Of a DNA stretch of 64,000 nt, positions 26,279 to 39,100 are shown in pieces (position 1 is the first letter of the stretch; every line of letters starts with the position of its first letter). The notes beneath the pieces are model-generated. The model did no database searches, was not told where the DNA came from, and was given only the letters and a program-made list of their open reading frames with translations. The DNA is taken from NCBI GenBank assembly GCA_013400115.1, contig VXBP01002341.1:1-64000 (forward strand). The letters run 5' to 3'. A program made the position numbers and the translations under genes. The stretch is from Rhinopomastus cyanomelas (Eukaryota > Chordata > Aves > Bucerotiformes > Rhinopomastidae).

Positions 26279-27471
26279 AGTTTACTTTTTTCAACTGGGT
26301 TCTTCTCCACGTCCTCACCACTCACAAAGGAAGATAGTTCTGCTTTTTATATATATCACTGATTGTCTTCTCTTTCCCTATGTGTCAGATATGGTTAATG
26401 ATGAGAATGGCATTAGAGTTGTTGAATGACATTGGAGTTGCTACTGCTGACCCAATTTTTCTGGTAGAAAGGTACTGTAGTGGTGGATGAGCAGGAAAAG
26501 CCCGGTGGTATGAAAGTGATGCTCTCCAGAAATACCATAGGCCAAGAGTTCTTGCATCCTCGTGCCAGGACTAGTATTCTTCCCTCACCTTGAGTTTCTT
26601 CAAGCTTTGCCTGTGTCTGCAAAGAGCACTTTTCTACAATCATCTGGAAGTACAGTTCATATGATGTGACCTAGAAACCTTTTATGTTTCTTTCTGCGTT
26701 GGATGTAACTTCAAGTCACATGCAGGTAGTAAATGAATTCAGCTACCCAATAAATTTATCTGGGGGAAGATAAGAGAAACAATATATATGGTTTAGAACC
26801 TTTCTAAAAGCATAGCAAGAACATTGATATTGCTAAGTCAATACAGAGAAACATTGGTTTTTTGTGCCAAAAATCATCAGGAACATAACCCAGAGCAGTT
26901 TTTAAGGGCACAGCTTATAAACAATCTTCTGGAAGAAGCATTATGTGACAGCACCCAACTGAAATAACCCAGTTTGTTATTTTAATCTCATATCTCTACT
27001 TTTGGTGTTCTGTCTTGTGGATGATTTGCATTCAGCCAAGGCTTTAGCTAATGGGTTACCATAAATGGCTCAGACCCAGAGTCGGCTCACTTATAGATGG
27101 TGGTTTTGGTACACAATTAGTATAAAGCCAGGCAGCTTTCTGAAATGCCTCTTTTCACCTGATTAAACTTGGAGGCATTGTGCCTGATATAAAACGGTTG
27201 ACTTTTTAGAAGTTCATGGCAGTTTTCTTCAGGAGGTGGTGTTCTTTTAAGTAGGCAGCTCTTTAATAAGAATCTTTCATTTGGAATTTAGGCAAATCTG
27301 ACTGTGTGAGAGCTTGATATTAACTACTTTGGTACGCGTGTTTCGAAAATACACAGTCCCCAAATGTGCTTTGAAGAGCAATGATAAGATTTGTACATCA
27401 CACATACAAAAAAAAAACCAGGTTGCATTTTGCTCTGTGCTTATTTTGTTCATTACAGAGAGACTTAATCA
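26279..27471. other. Non-coding intron-like stretch
   Basis: No exon, RNA gene or transposon recognised. Confidence 0.55.
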
Positions 27472-27555
27472 TAGCATCATAGACTCATTAGGGATTGGGA
27501 GGGACCTCGAAAGATCATCTNGTAGGAGAGGTGCTCCAGCCCTCAGCTCATCCTT
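27472..27555 (-). mobile_element. CR1 LINE fragment with its middle missing at an N
   Basis: Left of N at 27521 is the reversed CR1 tail (ATCATAGACTCATTAGGGAT, then GGGACCTCGAAAGATCATCT). Right of N is GTAGGAGAGGTGCTCCAGCC, which in the copy at 25663-26278 lies near 26052, almost 400 bp further from the tail. The interior between these points is absent, so N stands for roughly 300 bp or more of unassembled repeat. Confidence 0.88.
27521..27521. other. Assembly gap (single N) inside CR1
   Basis: The single N joins two CR1 parts that are not adjacent in other copies. The one-base gap is therefore not to scale. Confidence 0.9.
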
Positions 27556-28590
27556 CATAAGCAATTAATATAGGCTGATCTGACATTGACTTGCCTTGCT
27601 ATTTCCCCATATAATGTTTTCAGGTTTTATGCGTACAAGTGAAATCAGACTGGGTTTACTGTATCTCAGTGTGTTGAATTTCTTTCAGCAATCTGATTTT
27701 CTTGCCATTTTACTTCCACTGAATTCAGAGAGAGCAACTAAAATGTTGTTCTGGGGTAGATGCACCTTCCGTTATGTAAAAGCAGGTAATTTTAAAATTG
27801 AATCCTGCGAGTCTTCCCATACTTCTGTGTGACACTTGCCAACAGTCCAGCCTCTTGAGGGTCTACACAGTCTTCCCAGTCAACAGCTGTATGGCTGCCT
27901 TCCATTGATGTCAAGAATTCAGGAGTAATTCAAATGGAAGAAAGTAAGGAAACAAAGGCAAGATCTTTAGTGTCACCAAAGAATATCTGAGAGAAAAATC
28001 ATCAAGTAGTGTTTAATTCTGGAGTGCTGCTTTAAGCAACTCCCTCTCTAATGTGTGTGATTTGGACTGCATTCATGTTGCTCTTGACGTTGTCTCTTTT
28101 TCATGCTAAGGCAATATATTCTGGCCAAATGCAGAGTAAGAAAGCAAATACCATTTCGGGCTAGTTTAGCCCAAATGTCTAATGAAAAGAATAAGCAACA
28201 GTCTAACGCAACGATACAGTCTTTGATCTGTAACTGACAGCATCATCATAGGAAGGATGAGTAGAGGCTTTTTGTTTACTGAGCCTTTCCCAGGCAAACT
28301 GTGAACAGAGTGTTACAGCCCCTGCCTCATACACAGAGAAAACCATTCTCTCCGTCTTGCAAGACTGTGTTGGGGCTTTGTCCTTTAGCAGCTTTCCCCA
28401 AAATGTGATGTTTGCTGAAGGCCTCCAGATCAGTCAAATGGTATGGTCTAAGAGGCTGCAAATCTCTCTCACCTCATTACTATTGCAGAGCAAGATATGG
28501 ATGACAGAGAGCAGACATAGCTGTCCTTTGAGGATATTGTTTGAGAAATCTCCTTTTTTGGGCTTGGATTGGGTCTTCTCCTGACCCAGC
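27556..28590. other. Non-coding intron-like stretch
   Basis: No exon, RNA gene or transposon recognised. Confidence 0.55.
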
Positions 28591-28730
28591 AGCATGAATT
28601 CAAGGCCAGGTTGGATGAGGCTCTTGGCAGCTTGATCTAGTGAGAGGTGTTCCTGCCCACTGCAGGGGGAACTAGGTGATCTCTGAGGTCTCTGAACCTG
28701 ACCCATTCTCAGATTCAATAATTCTATGAA
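28591..28730 (+). mobile_element. CR1 LINE 3' tail, about 140 bp
   Basis: CAAGGCCAGGTTGGATGAGG, then CTGCAGGGGGAACTAGGTGA and an ATAATTCTATGA tail. Decayed but in the standard order of a CR1 3' end. Confidence 0.9.
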
Positions 28731-29886
28731 TTAGCAAAGACCAAAAAATAACACAACTCATGCTTTTCTGAAAGAAATTATACCATCTACTTGTTTTCTT
28801 ACGATCCTGTTGAAGCTTCATAATAAAGTTAGTGTCAACTCCTTGTGTGCCTACCCTCATTTATGGCTAAAGAGGCTTTTGTACCACCACATAAAATCCA
28901 AGAAAAGTGTGTTCACAGCCCGATAGCTTCTGCTGCAGGGTTGTGTGAGCTTGCTCAGAGTGAACGCAGGGTAGCAGTCCATGATTGGGGTGCTGAAAAA
29001 TGAACGTCAGAGTGAAGACTTTTCAGAACATTCAGGTGAATCCAAAGGGAATCAAGTCTGTGGATCTTAAATCTAGGTAGCAGATAAGCTGGTACAAATT
29101 TAGAGTGGTATTCCAGTCTCTGTGGGAGGTTGCTGTGCATTATAGGAATATAAATGGATTTTGTTTGGGTTTTGGTTTTTTCCCCACAAAAGTTAAACTG
29201 TGTAAAGAAGATAAGAAACAGCTGTGTTCATCCTCACGCTTTTTGGTGTAGATTAGTGGACATGATTCTGCTTAAGCATATTATTGTCTTTTAACCTTTT
29301 CTTTATGGGTAGGATTAATGTGGAAAAGCACTGCTCAACTGCACGCTGTTCTCACATTTTGATCTTTGTGTGTGGTAGCAGCCTTTGGAGATACAATAAT
29401 GTAAAAGCAAGAAGATTGCTCTTGCAAGTGATAACAAAGCTCTTGATCTCCAGCTAGGTTACTTATCTCGTAAAAGCTTTCTTCAGATTCCTTCTGCAGC
29501 TATAGGCCTGTTGGACATTTCACCTGGAGTTAATTTCTACTCTATAGCTGATGGTCAGCTTTTTTGGAACAGGCAGAGAATGTTGTGGAACGTGTCTGAA
29601 GGCAAAAGAGAAAAGCAACGAGGCCGGTCTACCCTGGGCAGCTCTCTGCAGGAAGTATGGCATACTTTGCTCTCATGCCCTGGTGTGCAAGATTTGACAA
29701 TTTGAAGTGGTAAAACTCCCACTGTTGTTTATAACAGATTAGGGTTTGTGCTGTTTTCATTACCCCCGTTAGCTGTGAAGGGTATATTGTAGTGATATTA
29801 TCTGGTGTCTAAATAGCATCTTTCTCACAAGAGTTATTAGCCTGACTCTCTAGCTCTCTATTGACTTAGGTAAATGTTTTATCTTT
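28731..29886. other. Non-coding intron-like stretch
   Basis: No exon, RNA gene or transposon recognised. T-rich run near 29160-29185. Confidence 0.55.
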
Positions 29887-30265
29887 GCTATGAGGATTGG
29901 CTGAGGGAGCTGGAGTGGTTCAGCCTAGAGAAGAGAAGACTCCAGGGGGACATAATAGCTGCCTTCCCACACCTGACAAGAACCTACAGGAAGGCTGGAG
30001 AGAGACTTCTCAGAAGGGTATCTAGCGATAGGATAAAGGGAAATGGTTTTAAACTGAATGAGACTAGGTTTAGACTGGATCTTAGGAAGAAGTTCAGTGC
30101 AAGGGTGCAGAGAATCTGAAATTGATTGCCTGGAGAGGTTGTGGATGCCCCTTCCCTGGAGGTTGGATCAGGCATTGAGAAACCAAGTCTAGTTGAGATG
30201 TGTTGCTGCTCATGGCAGAGAGGTTGGAGTAAGATGATCTCTGAGATCCCTAAGGCATTCTACTG
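29887..30265 (+). mobile_element. CR1 LINE 3' fragment, about 380 bp
   Basis: Encodes in one plus frame (29874-30119) the ORF2 C-terminus: YEDWLRELEWFSLEKRRLQG, SDRIKGNGFKLNETRFRLDL. It then runs through the non-coding 3' end (GATGATCTCTGAGATCCCTA) to a decayed tail ATTCTACTG. The sequence agrees in order with 25663-26278 read on the opposite strand. Confidence 0.94.
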
Positions 30266-31753
30266 TTCATTCATGACTTTTGAGAAATTGTGACTTGAAA
30301 AACAGTCCTGTTTTGTGCTGTCAGGATTAGTTGCTCATAAGATCACTTACTAGCTGGGAAACTGAATCAGAACAAGTTATTTATGCAGGTGCTTGTAGTA
30401 GGTCCTCCTCAGACATGGAGGTTGGTGCCTGGATCCCTGGTCTTGTGTTCAAGCTGCTGGTCCACCCCGTGTGTATCTTATCACCTACAGGCAGTTTCCC
30501 TTCCCCACAGTGTTTCAGCTTTACTATGCTTCGGTGCCCTCTACTGCCCCATTAAAATAGTGCTGTCTCCTTGCTAGTGTAGAGGCACGGTTAACGTTGA
30601 GTTTTTGCTGTGGGCTCCTGGTCAGAAGCTGCTAGTAATGATTAGAACAGTGGATCTGTTTTACTGAAGAAACAGTTTTTCTCTCCTGTAAGTCTGTCAT
30701 GGTTTAGATTGAGATCATGGGAGTTCCTCAGTTTATGTCAAGGATAGGTTTTACATAGAAGTACAAGGAGGTTTTATTACTCTTTGCTTGAATTTATGAA
30801 TGCACAACGTGCAGGATTTGAAATTCAGAAGTACAGAGCCATCTCAGCTTCCACTGAAATCAGGAGTTATGCATTTTGGTTTGTGACCTCCTCTGAATCA
30901 GCTGTGAAACACATTGAAGATTCTCGTTCTTTTCCCGTGTTTTGGCAAGTGGTGTGCTGTGTGCTCCTTTTCTCTAAAACTTTGCTGTTGATCAGGCACA
31001 CTGGTAGATTCCCCTCTGATTACTCCTGTTCTCTAGAAGGAAGCCTTGGTGTCTGTTGCTCTGCTGCAGCCTGGCTGTTACCATATGGTTCAAGCTGCAG
31101 TGAAATGAAATGTAGGGATGAACCACAGCAAACTCTCACCTTTTGAGAAGTAATTCAAACAACTATGTAGTCTTCCTTCAGAGCTTTGGTCTTTGAAAAT
31201 CTGATCTGTTATGGGAACCATTGTCCCATAATGACAGAAATGTTTGTCCAGTGTGGGACCTCATTTGTACAATTAGATGGAATCAGACAAGTTATTCCAT
31301 TTCATCCAGCTTTTTTTCAATGTATAATTTGCTATTCAATTCCCTGGCAATAGGTTGCCACTTGACTTTTAAGTTATGCACTAATGTAACGGTAACTTGG
31401 AATTCCAGCCTGTATTTGCATTGCAGATCCCCAGATCACTTTTTCAGAGTGTGTAAAACGTGTTCTAATATTACCCAGAAAAGATTGTAATTATTCATAA
31501 CCAATCCATCTTTGCATTCAGATCTTGCTCTGGAATGGATTCCTAGCTGCAGGTTTTATTCCTTCAGTGGTTCTTTCTATCTCTCAGGAATACCCACAGT
31601 AAAATGCTGCATTACATTTGTTTTCCCTATTATTAAGAGATTCACTGAAGTTGAAAGAGAAAAGATGATTAAATAATATTTAATATTTAAAATATCTTTA
31701 TGTACATCCAGTAGTTGTAGTTTAGCTTTGTATCAAGCCAAACAGCCATTCTT

Positions 31754-31779
31754 TGCGAGACAGATGTGCGAGACAGATG
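31754..31779. repeat. Exact tandem 13-mer, two copies
   Basis: TGCGAGACAGATG at 31754-31766 and 31767-31779, head to tail. Probably slippage. Confidence 0.9.
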
Positions 31780-32669
31780 TGTGCCCAGCCTCTCATTTGA
31801 TCTTGTCCAATTTCACCTTCAAATGACTGCTTCCAGTTACAACTTTCTACAATGAAGAGCTGTAAATGGCCTTCTAGTAAGTGGCTTGCTCTTTGCCAAG
31901 GTTTTTGGGACATTCTAATCTATGTTCTATAGATCTGTAATCTCATACGTAAGATGCTGTCTCAGCCCGTAGGTCTTTGTTTTTTACTACCTCTTGGACC
32001 TTCAGCTTTTCAACAGTTTTGAAAAATATGGCCACTAGGGTTGTGGAGGGCATTTCAAACGCTGTTTCACCATCTGTGAGTGCAGCTGTAATGGTTTTCT
32101 CATCCTTACTGGCTACTCAGGGCTCAGCTTGCCTATTAACTAATCATTGCACTCAATTTCTTTTGATTCCTTGGTGAGGGCTACCTGAAAGCTGCCGTTC
32201 ATTTAGCATGTGCTCTGCTGAGTTTGTCACTCTTGGTTTTAAAAGGGTGCACCAGCTCAAATGCCTTGCAAAGCTGCAATGTTTTGTAACTGTGGTTAAC
32301 CCTTCCTGCCACACCTGTTATCAACCTGTGGCTTCAGGTTTGTTTGACAATTCTTTCTGTTGGTGTGTAGAGCAACGTTTTTCTTGGTTCTCTGCTTATG
32401 CTTCTCTGTTTGTGGAAAGCGGATGTTCCTTATCTGTACGGAGCCATCACATCGGCACAGAAAGGAAACGCGATTTGGAATTCGGTTTTTAAGACGGGCT
32501 GTCAGCAAATCCTGTCCTGACCACTCCTGAGAGTAGCCTGCACAGAGAATAATTGTTCCTGGGCTTGTGACTGATGGAGCAGAACTGATCGAAGTTACGT
32601 TGTTTAAAACTGTTTATAAATCACCCTGTCCATATGTTCATTTCCTGTAATCTGTCATTACGGGTTAAA

Positions 32670-33115
32670 ACATAATCGTGAGAGACACAAAACTGGCTTC
32701 GTAACACTCTGGAACGAGCGTTGCCTCTGTTTGATATGCACTGAAAGGTGGCTCCAATAAGAGCCGTAATCCCGGAATACCGCGTACGTTACGACAGGAT
32801 GTCTTTGCTTTGTGGTTTTGAATTACTGACGGGCGTAGTCTGTCTTCTGCGTTTTTCCCTTGGCGTTGCGGGGATTTAATGCAAAGTAACCGGGCCAGTT
32901 ACAGAGATGTCTTGGCAGGAAGGATCACGTGTTTTTTCGGCGCAATTCCTGTTCTCACTTGGGATGTTAATGTTGTGACAGGCTGGGTTTAGAGTCAGTG
33001 CTGAGCTGGGATTTTGGCTCTGTCCGACACGGACGAGTAGAGCAGTGTGATGTGACCACAGACATGAAGCACCTCTGCTCCAGTCCTGAAGACGCTTCCT
33101 AGTCTCTCGACTGGG
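32670..33115. other. CpG-dense patch within CpG-poor intron
   Basis: By hand count about two dozen CpG dinucleotides fall in roughly 450 bp, with the densest part at 32760-32900 (CCGGAATACCGCGTACGTTA). Neighbouring lines of 60 bases mostly hold none or one. Overall GC looks only moderate, so it is not a classical CpG island. It could be an enhancer, an alternative promoter or a recent insertion. No promoter motif or family is recognised. Confidence 0.5.
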
Positions 33116-36100
33116 CCTACCAGTTGAATTGAGGTTAATGCAGTTATTGCAACAAGAGTGAAATCTGAAATGCTCTCTGCATTGCAATGCATCAGTTTCT
33201 GCATTACAAAGGTTGGAAAAATAGTTTGGAGAAGCAATGTAAGTTTTACTACCTTTTAGTTCTTTGTCAAAAATACGCCGGGGCATGATGGAGGCAGTTT
33301 CCTCTGTGGTGCAAAGCACCCCTGCTCTGGCAGCTCGCTGAAATGGGAGAACAGCACAAATCTATCTAAACTGTTTAACTCAGAGTGCCAAATGGTTACT
33401 GCCATTGAGGTTACTAACCTTCAGACTGTACAAGTCCTCTAGCCATTTCAAAGATTATTCCTTTAAAGAAGATAAAGCATGCAGTATTGTCTTTGGAAGC
33501 TGCCACGTATTCTTTCAGGAGAAAGCATTAACTGCCTACGCATCCTATTACATTTTCCCTACTTATCAGTCTCATTAAGGAAACTGTCCTTTGCCCAGCT
33601 CCATCAAACCATAGGAACCTCCTATTCTGCATCAGGAGCAAGAACAACATTTGAATTCAGTACTGTAGAAACAGCAAAGAAGTTTTTGTTCCTCCTGCCT
33701 TTTTTTTATTTAGTACTTTTCTGCTCTGTGGGTAAATTGTCGGCTCTCTCACTTCGTGTAAAGGTTTGCACTGACAGATGGAAATCTTGTGCCGGTGTCT
33801 GTGTCAGTTAAGTAAAATGCTTCATTATAGCAAATTTGTTTTAAAGGAGCAGATTTGAATGAGTTTGTAATTGTAAATGCAAAAATTGTGGCATTTAAGA
33901 GACAGATGCAAAGTGTCTGCTCTTGGAGATTAGATTTTAGACAAGTACTGAGCAGCTTGGTTTCTGTGCTAGGATTTTGGGATGTCACAAAAAATGTTAG
34001 CTGCGCAAGGAAAGTGTCTCTTGTGTCCAACTCAGGATGTGCTTATTTTCCCCTATCTGAAAAATTGGGGAGATAGATAGAAAATATTTGGTTCTGTTGC
34101 TCAGTGGAGCAGTAGAAGTAATTCTGTTGCCTCTGTTACAAGAGGCCAGAGTAGATGGTCAGGGTAGATGCTCATCTGCCTTTTCAAATCAGCAAATCAA
34201 TGTTTTATTCCTGTTTCCTGGGAAAGAATGTGTTAGCTGCTTCACGTGTTACGTTCATGCCATTTTATCAAGATATCATTGACATGGTGCTGTGTTCCAA
34301 AGTTCTTGTATTTGTTAATACTTTTTTAATAAGATTTACTATTAATATAGAAACTTTCTCTTGGGGAAGCTGTTGATAGTTACCTGCCAGTAAAGCTGTA
34401 TTTTCCTTTAATGCATCTATTGGCTTAGATCTGTATGTAGTTTGCATTCCTGCAGACACACTTGAGATCTGCTTTTAATTAACAGATAGGATTTACAAAT
34501 AGGAAATGCAAATGTAAGCACACAGCCTTTTTATCATGTGTAAGCCACCTTTCAAAAACTGTCAAGGAATAATATTTTCAGAAGTCAAGCTCGTATAGAC
34601 ACGAGTAATGCAATAGCTGTGTCAGTCTTTGAGATTATAAACAACACACTTACGATGAGCATATTCTTGGCACAAGTCAGGAGTATTATATAATAAGGAA
34701 ACAATGTCTTTTTATACTTTTCTTCCAAAACATTCCCTAGTGAGAACTAGACTAGAAAACCCCCCCAGGATTGCCTATGAATAGATCTTCTTGCAACACG
34801 ATAACTTTAGCCAAATTAAACAAAGTAGATTTAAAATCCTTGTCATGTTTTCATAGTTATATTTTTAAACCTTTTATTGACATCTAATATTAATTCTGAT
34901 TGTATAAGTGTAAGTCCCAGACCAACAATTTATAGATGTACAAAGCTGTCCCTCTAGCAATAGGGATGTCAGAGGAGACCCAGTGGTCAAAAGCAGTAAA
35001 TAAAGGAAATGAAATAAAAGCAGTGGAATTAATCCTGCTTTACCTGCTGCTGCAAAAAAGCAGTGTGGAAGGCTGAGGAAAACGTCCTTGACTCACTAGT
35101 GGTTTTGGTCAATGAATGTGGACAACACAACTGTAAATAAAGCCTAGCTTACGATCAGGAGAACCTCTTGCAGTGTCAACTCCAGGAAGGTCAGAGACCT
35201 GTTGTAACAACAGTGTCAAAAAGGATGTGAGTCGGCTCCTACAGCAGTTCAGATTTAGAAAAGACGCAAGAGGTGGATGGTCAGCTCTCTTCAGTCCTGT
35301 TGCTTCCACGGTGACTTAGGCAGCTTTCAGGTGCAACACAGAGTACAGCCCAAAACTTCCTATGTGGCCATGTTCAAATGCTAAAAACTGAAGTGGACCA
35401 AAAGGAAGATGAATTTGGATAGAGCAGCTGTCATCTGTGTTAATGATGTTTCCTGACATTTTGTGAGTAGTTTCTAAAGAGAACAGTTAATCCATGGTGG
35501 CCAAGAGTACAAGAAAATAGATGTTTACAGTAGGTGGTATTTGTAGTGCGAGTAAGGATTTGGCAGTGTAAGTTAAGGACCTGAACGGAGCAGGAACGGT
35601 TCATCAGCAAGCGTAACAGCCCCACACGGCTAGTTCTGTGGATGGAGTTTATCTGTTGCCACACAAACCACCTATCCAGTCTCCAGAAGGCAATGGAATT
35701 GTCTTGAGTTATCCAAGCTGCTTTTATATTAAATAAGAAACACAAAGTTGATTTGTGATAAAAGGATAGAGCAAAACAATAGTTAGATGATTTGAAGGAT
35801 GCTGCCTAAAGTGGGAAATAAATTGTGAAATCGTGTGTTTTGGAAGGGAGTTCTATCTGGCAGACATAAACCAGGACACATCTGGGAAAGAACAGATAGC
35901 TGAGAGGTGGACCTTGTCTCCAAGCAAAATATGAGCCGATGCAAGGCATAAGGATTAAAACAGTGATAGACTTTTCATTTCTTTTGTTTTTAGAACCCTG
36001 ATTACTTCTTCAGAGTAGCTAAGTCTTAGCCTTTCTTCTCCCCTCTCTCAGTGTCTGGTATAGGTAAAACAGAAAATGGCTCTGCAAGAAACCCTCATCT

Positions 36101-39100
36101 ACTTCTTGGCTCCAAGGCAAGATCAAGTCCAAGTCAACTTTTGTTGGTGGATGTTTGGCTGACTTGTTCTTAAATGTATTTGATGTCTAGAATTACACAA
36201 CTTTCAAAAACACCCAGCATTTACTTATAATTTTAGTTAATTTCCCTTATGTTTCCTTTATTCTTATCTAGCTCCTGCTGTGGTTTGAGGAAAGGAGAAT
36301 TGGATCATGAGCCAAATGTATACTTTTGCCATTAGCTCTTTGTCGTCTTTAAAAAGATTGAGAAGCTTGTTCTTTATTTTGGAACCAATGAGATGCTGCC
36401 CAGTTTTTAGGAGAACTGAATGGTGTGCATGGAAAAACAGTGGAAGCTAGACGCAGCAGTGAGGAAACTGGTAAACAGTGCTCAAGGTGTTTTTATTATG
36501 AGAAAAGAAACCTCCGTTTTGGGAGGGTTTTTTCTGGAAGAGAAATAGTAATGCTGTAAAAAGTGGAACGTTCGAAAGGGTTTGGAATCTGACAGCGAGT
36601 GAGCGAACTACTACAAAACCTGACGGAGTGCGCAGCTCAGTGCTCACCTAGCTCTCCAGAAAGCTTCACTTAAATAATTTAGCTTGATGTATTTCAGTGG
36701 AAAAATATGTGTAAAGAAGCAGGAAGTTGCTTTAGGCTTTCAAAGTCAATTTATATACAGACCACATGAAAACACATGAATGATACATATCTCTTCGATT
36801 GCAAAGAAAGAGCTTCTCTGTACCGAATATGTTGAAAAAATACCATTTGGTTGAAATGTTTGTATGGGGAATCATTTGATGTTTCTTGCTTTTCTCAAGA
36901 CTCTCATTTAGTATCAGTCCAAACAATTCCACATTTAACCTCAAGAGTGAGATGAGACGATGACAAGAGAGAGACTTTTGACATCTGAAATGTGACTGAT
37001 GGCTCCCTGCAACAAGGATAAGAAAATCATAATTTATACAACTTACGTTTGAGTAGGGGTGTACCTTGCATTTGAGGCACAATTTCATTTCAGTAGATAA
37101 CCAGGAGCTGATGTTTTCTTTCTCTCATGGCTGGAAGAAAGACAGTGTTCCCAAGTGCATCTTTTTTGTGGGTCTTTGAAGAAGCATAATTCTGGACTCC
37201 AACCGAGTGCCTACATTATAGCCAGAGTGCAGATAAGTGAAGGCTGGTAGAAGAAATACATTTGGGAAAAGTATGCAGGAGTTTTTCCTCTCTTCTTTGA
37301 TCTCTATCCCCCCCCATATGTGTCCGTGTCTCTACTTTGGCCGTATCTGACATGGACTTCAGGTGGTTCTTACAGGTTCTATACAACAAGAACAGTGAGA
37401 AACTTTCCATTGATTTAAATGACTTTGAAATCGAGGTTTAAACACTGTCTGTCAGTAATAGTTTGGTTATCTTTCATTTACCAGAGCGTAAGAGAGAATT
37501 AAACCCGAAAAGGTGAATGTATTTACGCAGGTTTTCCTTCAGTCCAAATGCTAATGTCCCTTTTAATAAAGAAACTCAAACCTCCTCCCTCCTCTAAACC
37601 CTTCAAATACAAGCAAACAGGGAATTATATAAATAGATATGCTTACCTTTACTACAAAAAATTCATACGGAAGTCCTATGTTGGAATAAGCTATTCTTTA
37701 GTTGGCTTGGCAGAGAGAACACAAGCCAAAGGAATGAGCTGCCAAGAGTATTTTTAGTGGTTTTATATGTTGCCCATTCAAATCTTGGAAAATTTCTTTA
37801 GAAAATTGGACAAACTGACCACTCAGTTTTATGGGCTTTTGCAAGATCTAAAAGTGAAAAACATCTATTGTATTTAGCATCTGTTAATGGAGGTTTCATG
37901 CTACAGGACTTGAGAAAGTGCTGCTGGGAAGCTAGTACAATAACCATAAAATATTGGACTGATAATAGGAAACACTGGCACGGAGCAGATATGGAAAGAC
38001 TCGTGCTAGTATTCCACATCCAGGCCTATTGCCCTGTGTCGAGTACTAAAGATACTGCAGTTAAACATGCACAGTAGTAGAAATCTGGAATGAAGTCAAA
38101 CTCTGGATCCAGAAGAGAAAGAGGTTACGCTAAGGATTTTCCAAATGGGGAAGCGTACGTCCTTGCACCGCAGTATGTAAATAAGACCTCATCTTGCTTT
38201 GTTTGAAGTGGCTTTTTCTTCTGCTTCTTTGAGAACTTTGAGACTTGAGGTGCTGTTTTAACAGGTCCCGTGACAGGCGCTTTTCTCCTTACTGGAAGAC
38301 AGAAAAATCAATGAAGGGAAACTATTCACCAGATATAAAATGAATTTAAGCGGATTATATTGTATTTGACTCAAAGTGGAAAGGAATGACAAGAGAAGAT
38401 TACATTTTTAATCCTGCCTGAAAGGCCTTTATAGGAAACTGTTCTCTGCAATGAAGCTTAATTCTGAAGTTTGGTTGGTTTGTTGTTTTATTCTGTACAA
38501 AGGTGATACACAAAATCTGCCCTCTAAAACTACTTTGGCTTGCAACTTCTCCGAGATGAGATAGAGGCAGGATATTTAAATTTTCTTACATTATCTGAAA
38601 AAAAACTTCCTGAAGAATTTGAGTGGTTTTGCTGTTTGTGAGAGAACACAGCTGGAGGAAACTTGAGATAACATAATTGGTACAAGCTTTTAACTCTGCA
38701 TAACCAGCGATCACACAAGTGAGGTGTATTGCAGAGCAGTGGCTGGAGCAACTGAAGGATATGTTTTGCCAGTGCAGGTGCCCACCATGGAAGGTTCACG
38801 TCTCCGTGCCAGGCTACTCTTGAATAAAGGGTACACGACAGTGAATGAAACTGTTTATCGAGTGCGGGAAATCAGCCGGAGCCAGCGAAGCTGAGCTAAC
38901 TGAGATTTGGTTTGAAGTTAAGCATGAGTAATAAAAAGAAACACTAACATTATATTTTGATTTTGGATCAGTTTTGCCATTGGTTAATATCCCCGAAAGA
39001 TCAACTCGCAATTAAAAGGGCATGAACTGTTTTCGCTGAGAAAAAAGCCTCATCTTGTTAAATGTGATTTATGCCGCAGTAAAGGGCACTGTGATCAGGC

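Noticed and set aside
32876..33319. 147-codon minus-strand open frame over the CpG-dense patch
   Set aside because: No recognisable family or splice context. Higher local GC and CpG lowers stop-codon frequency.
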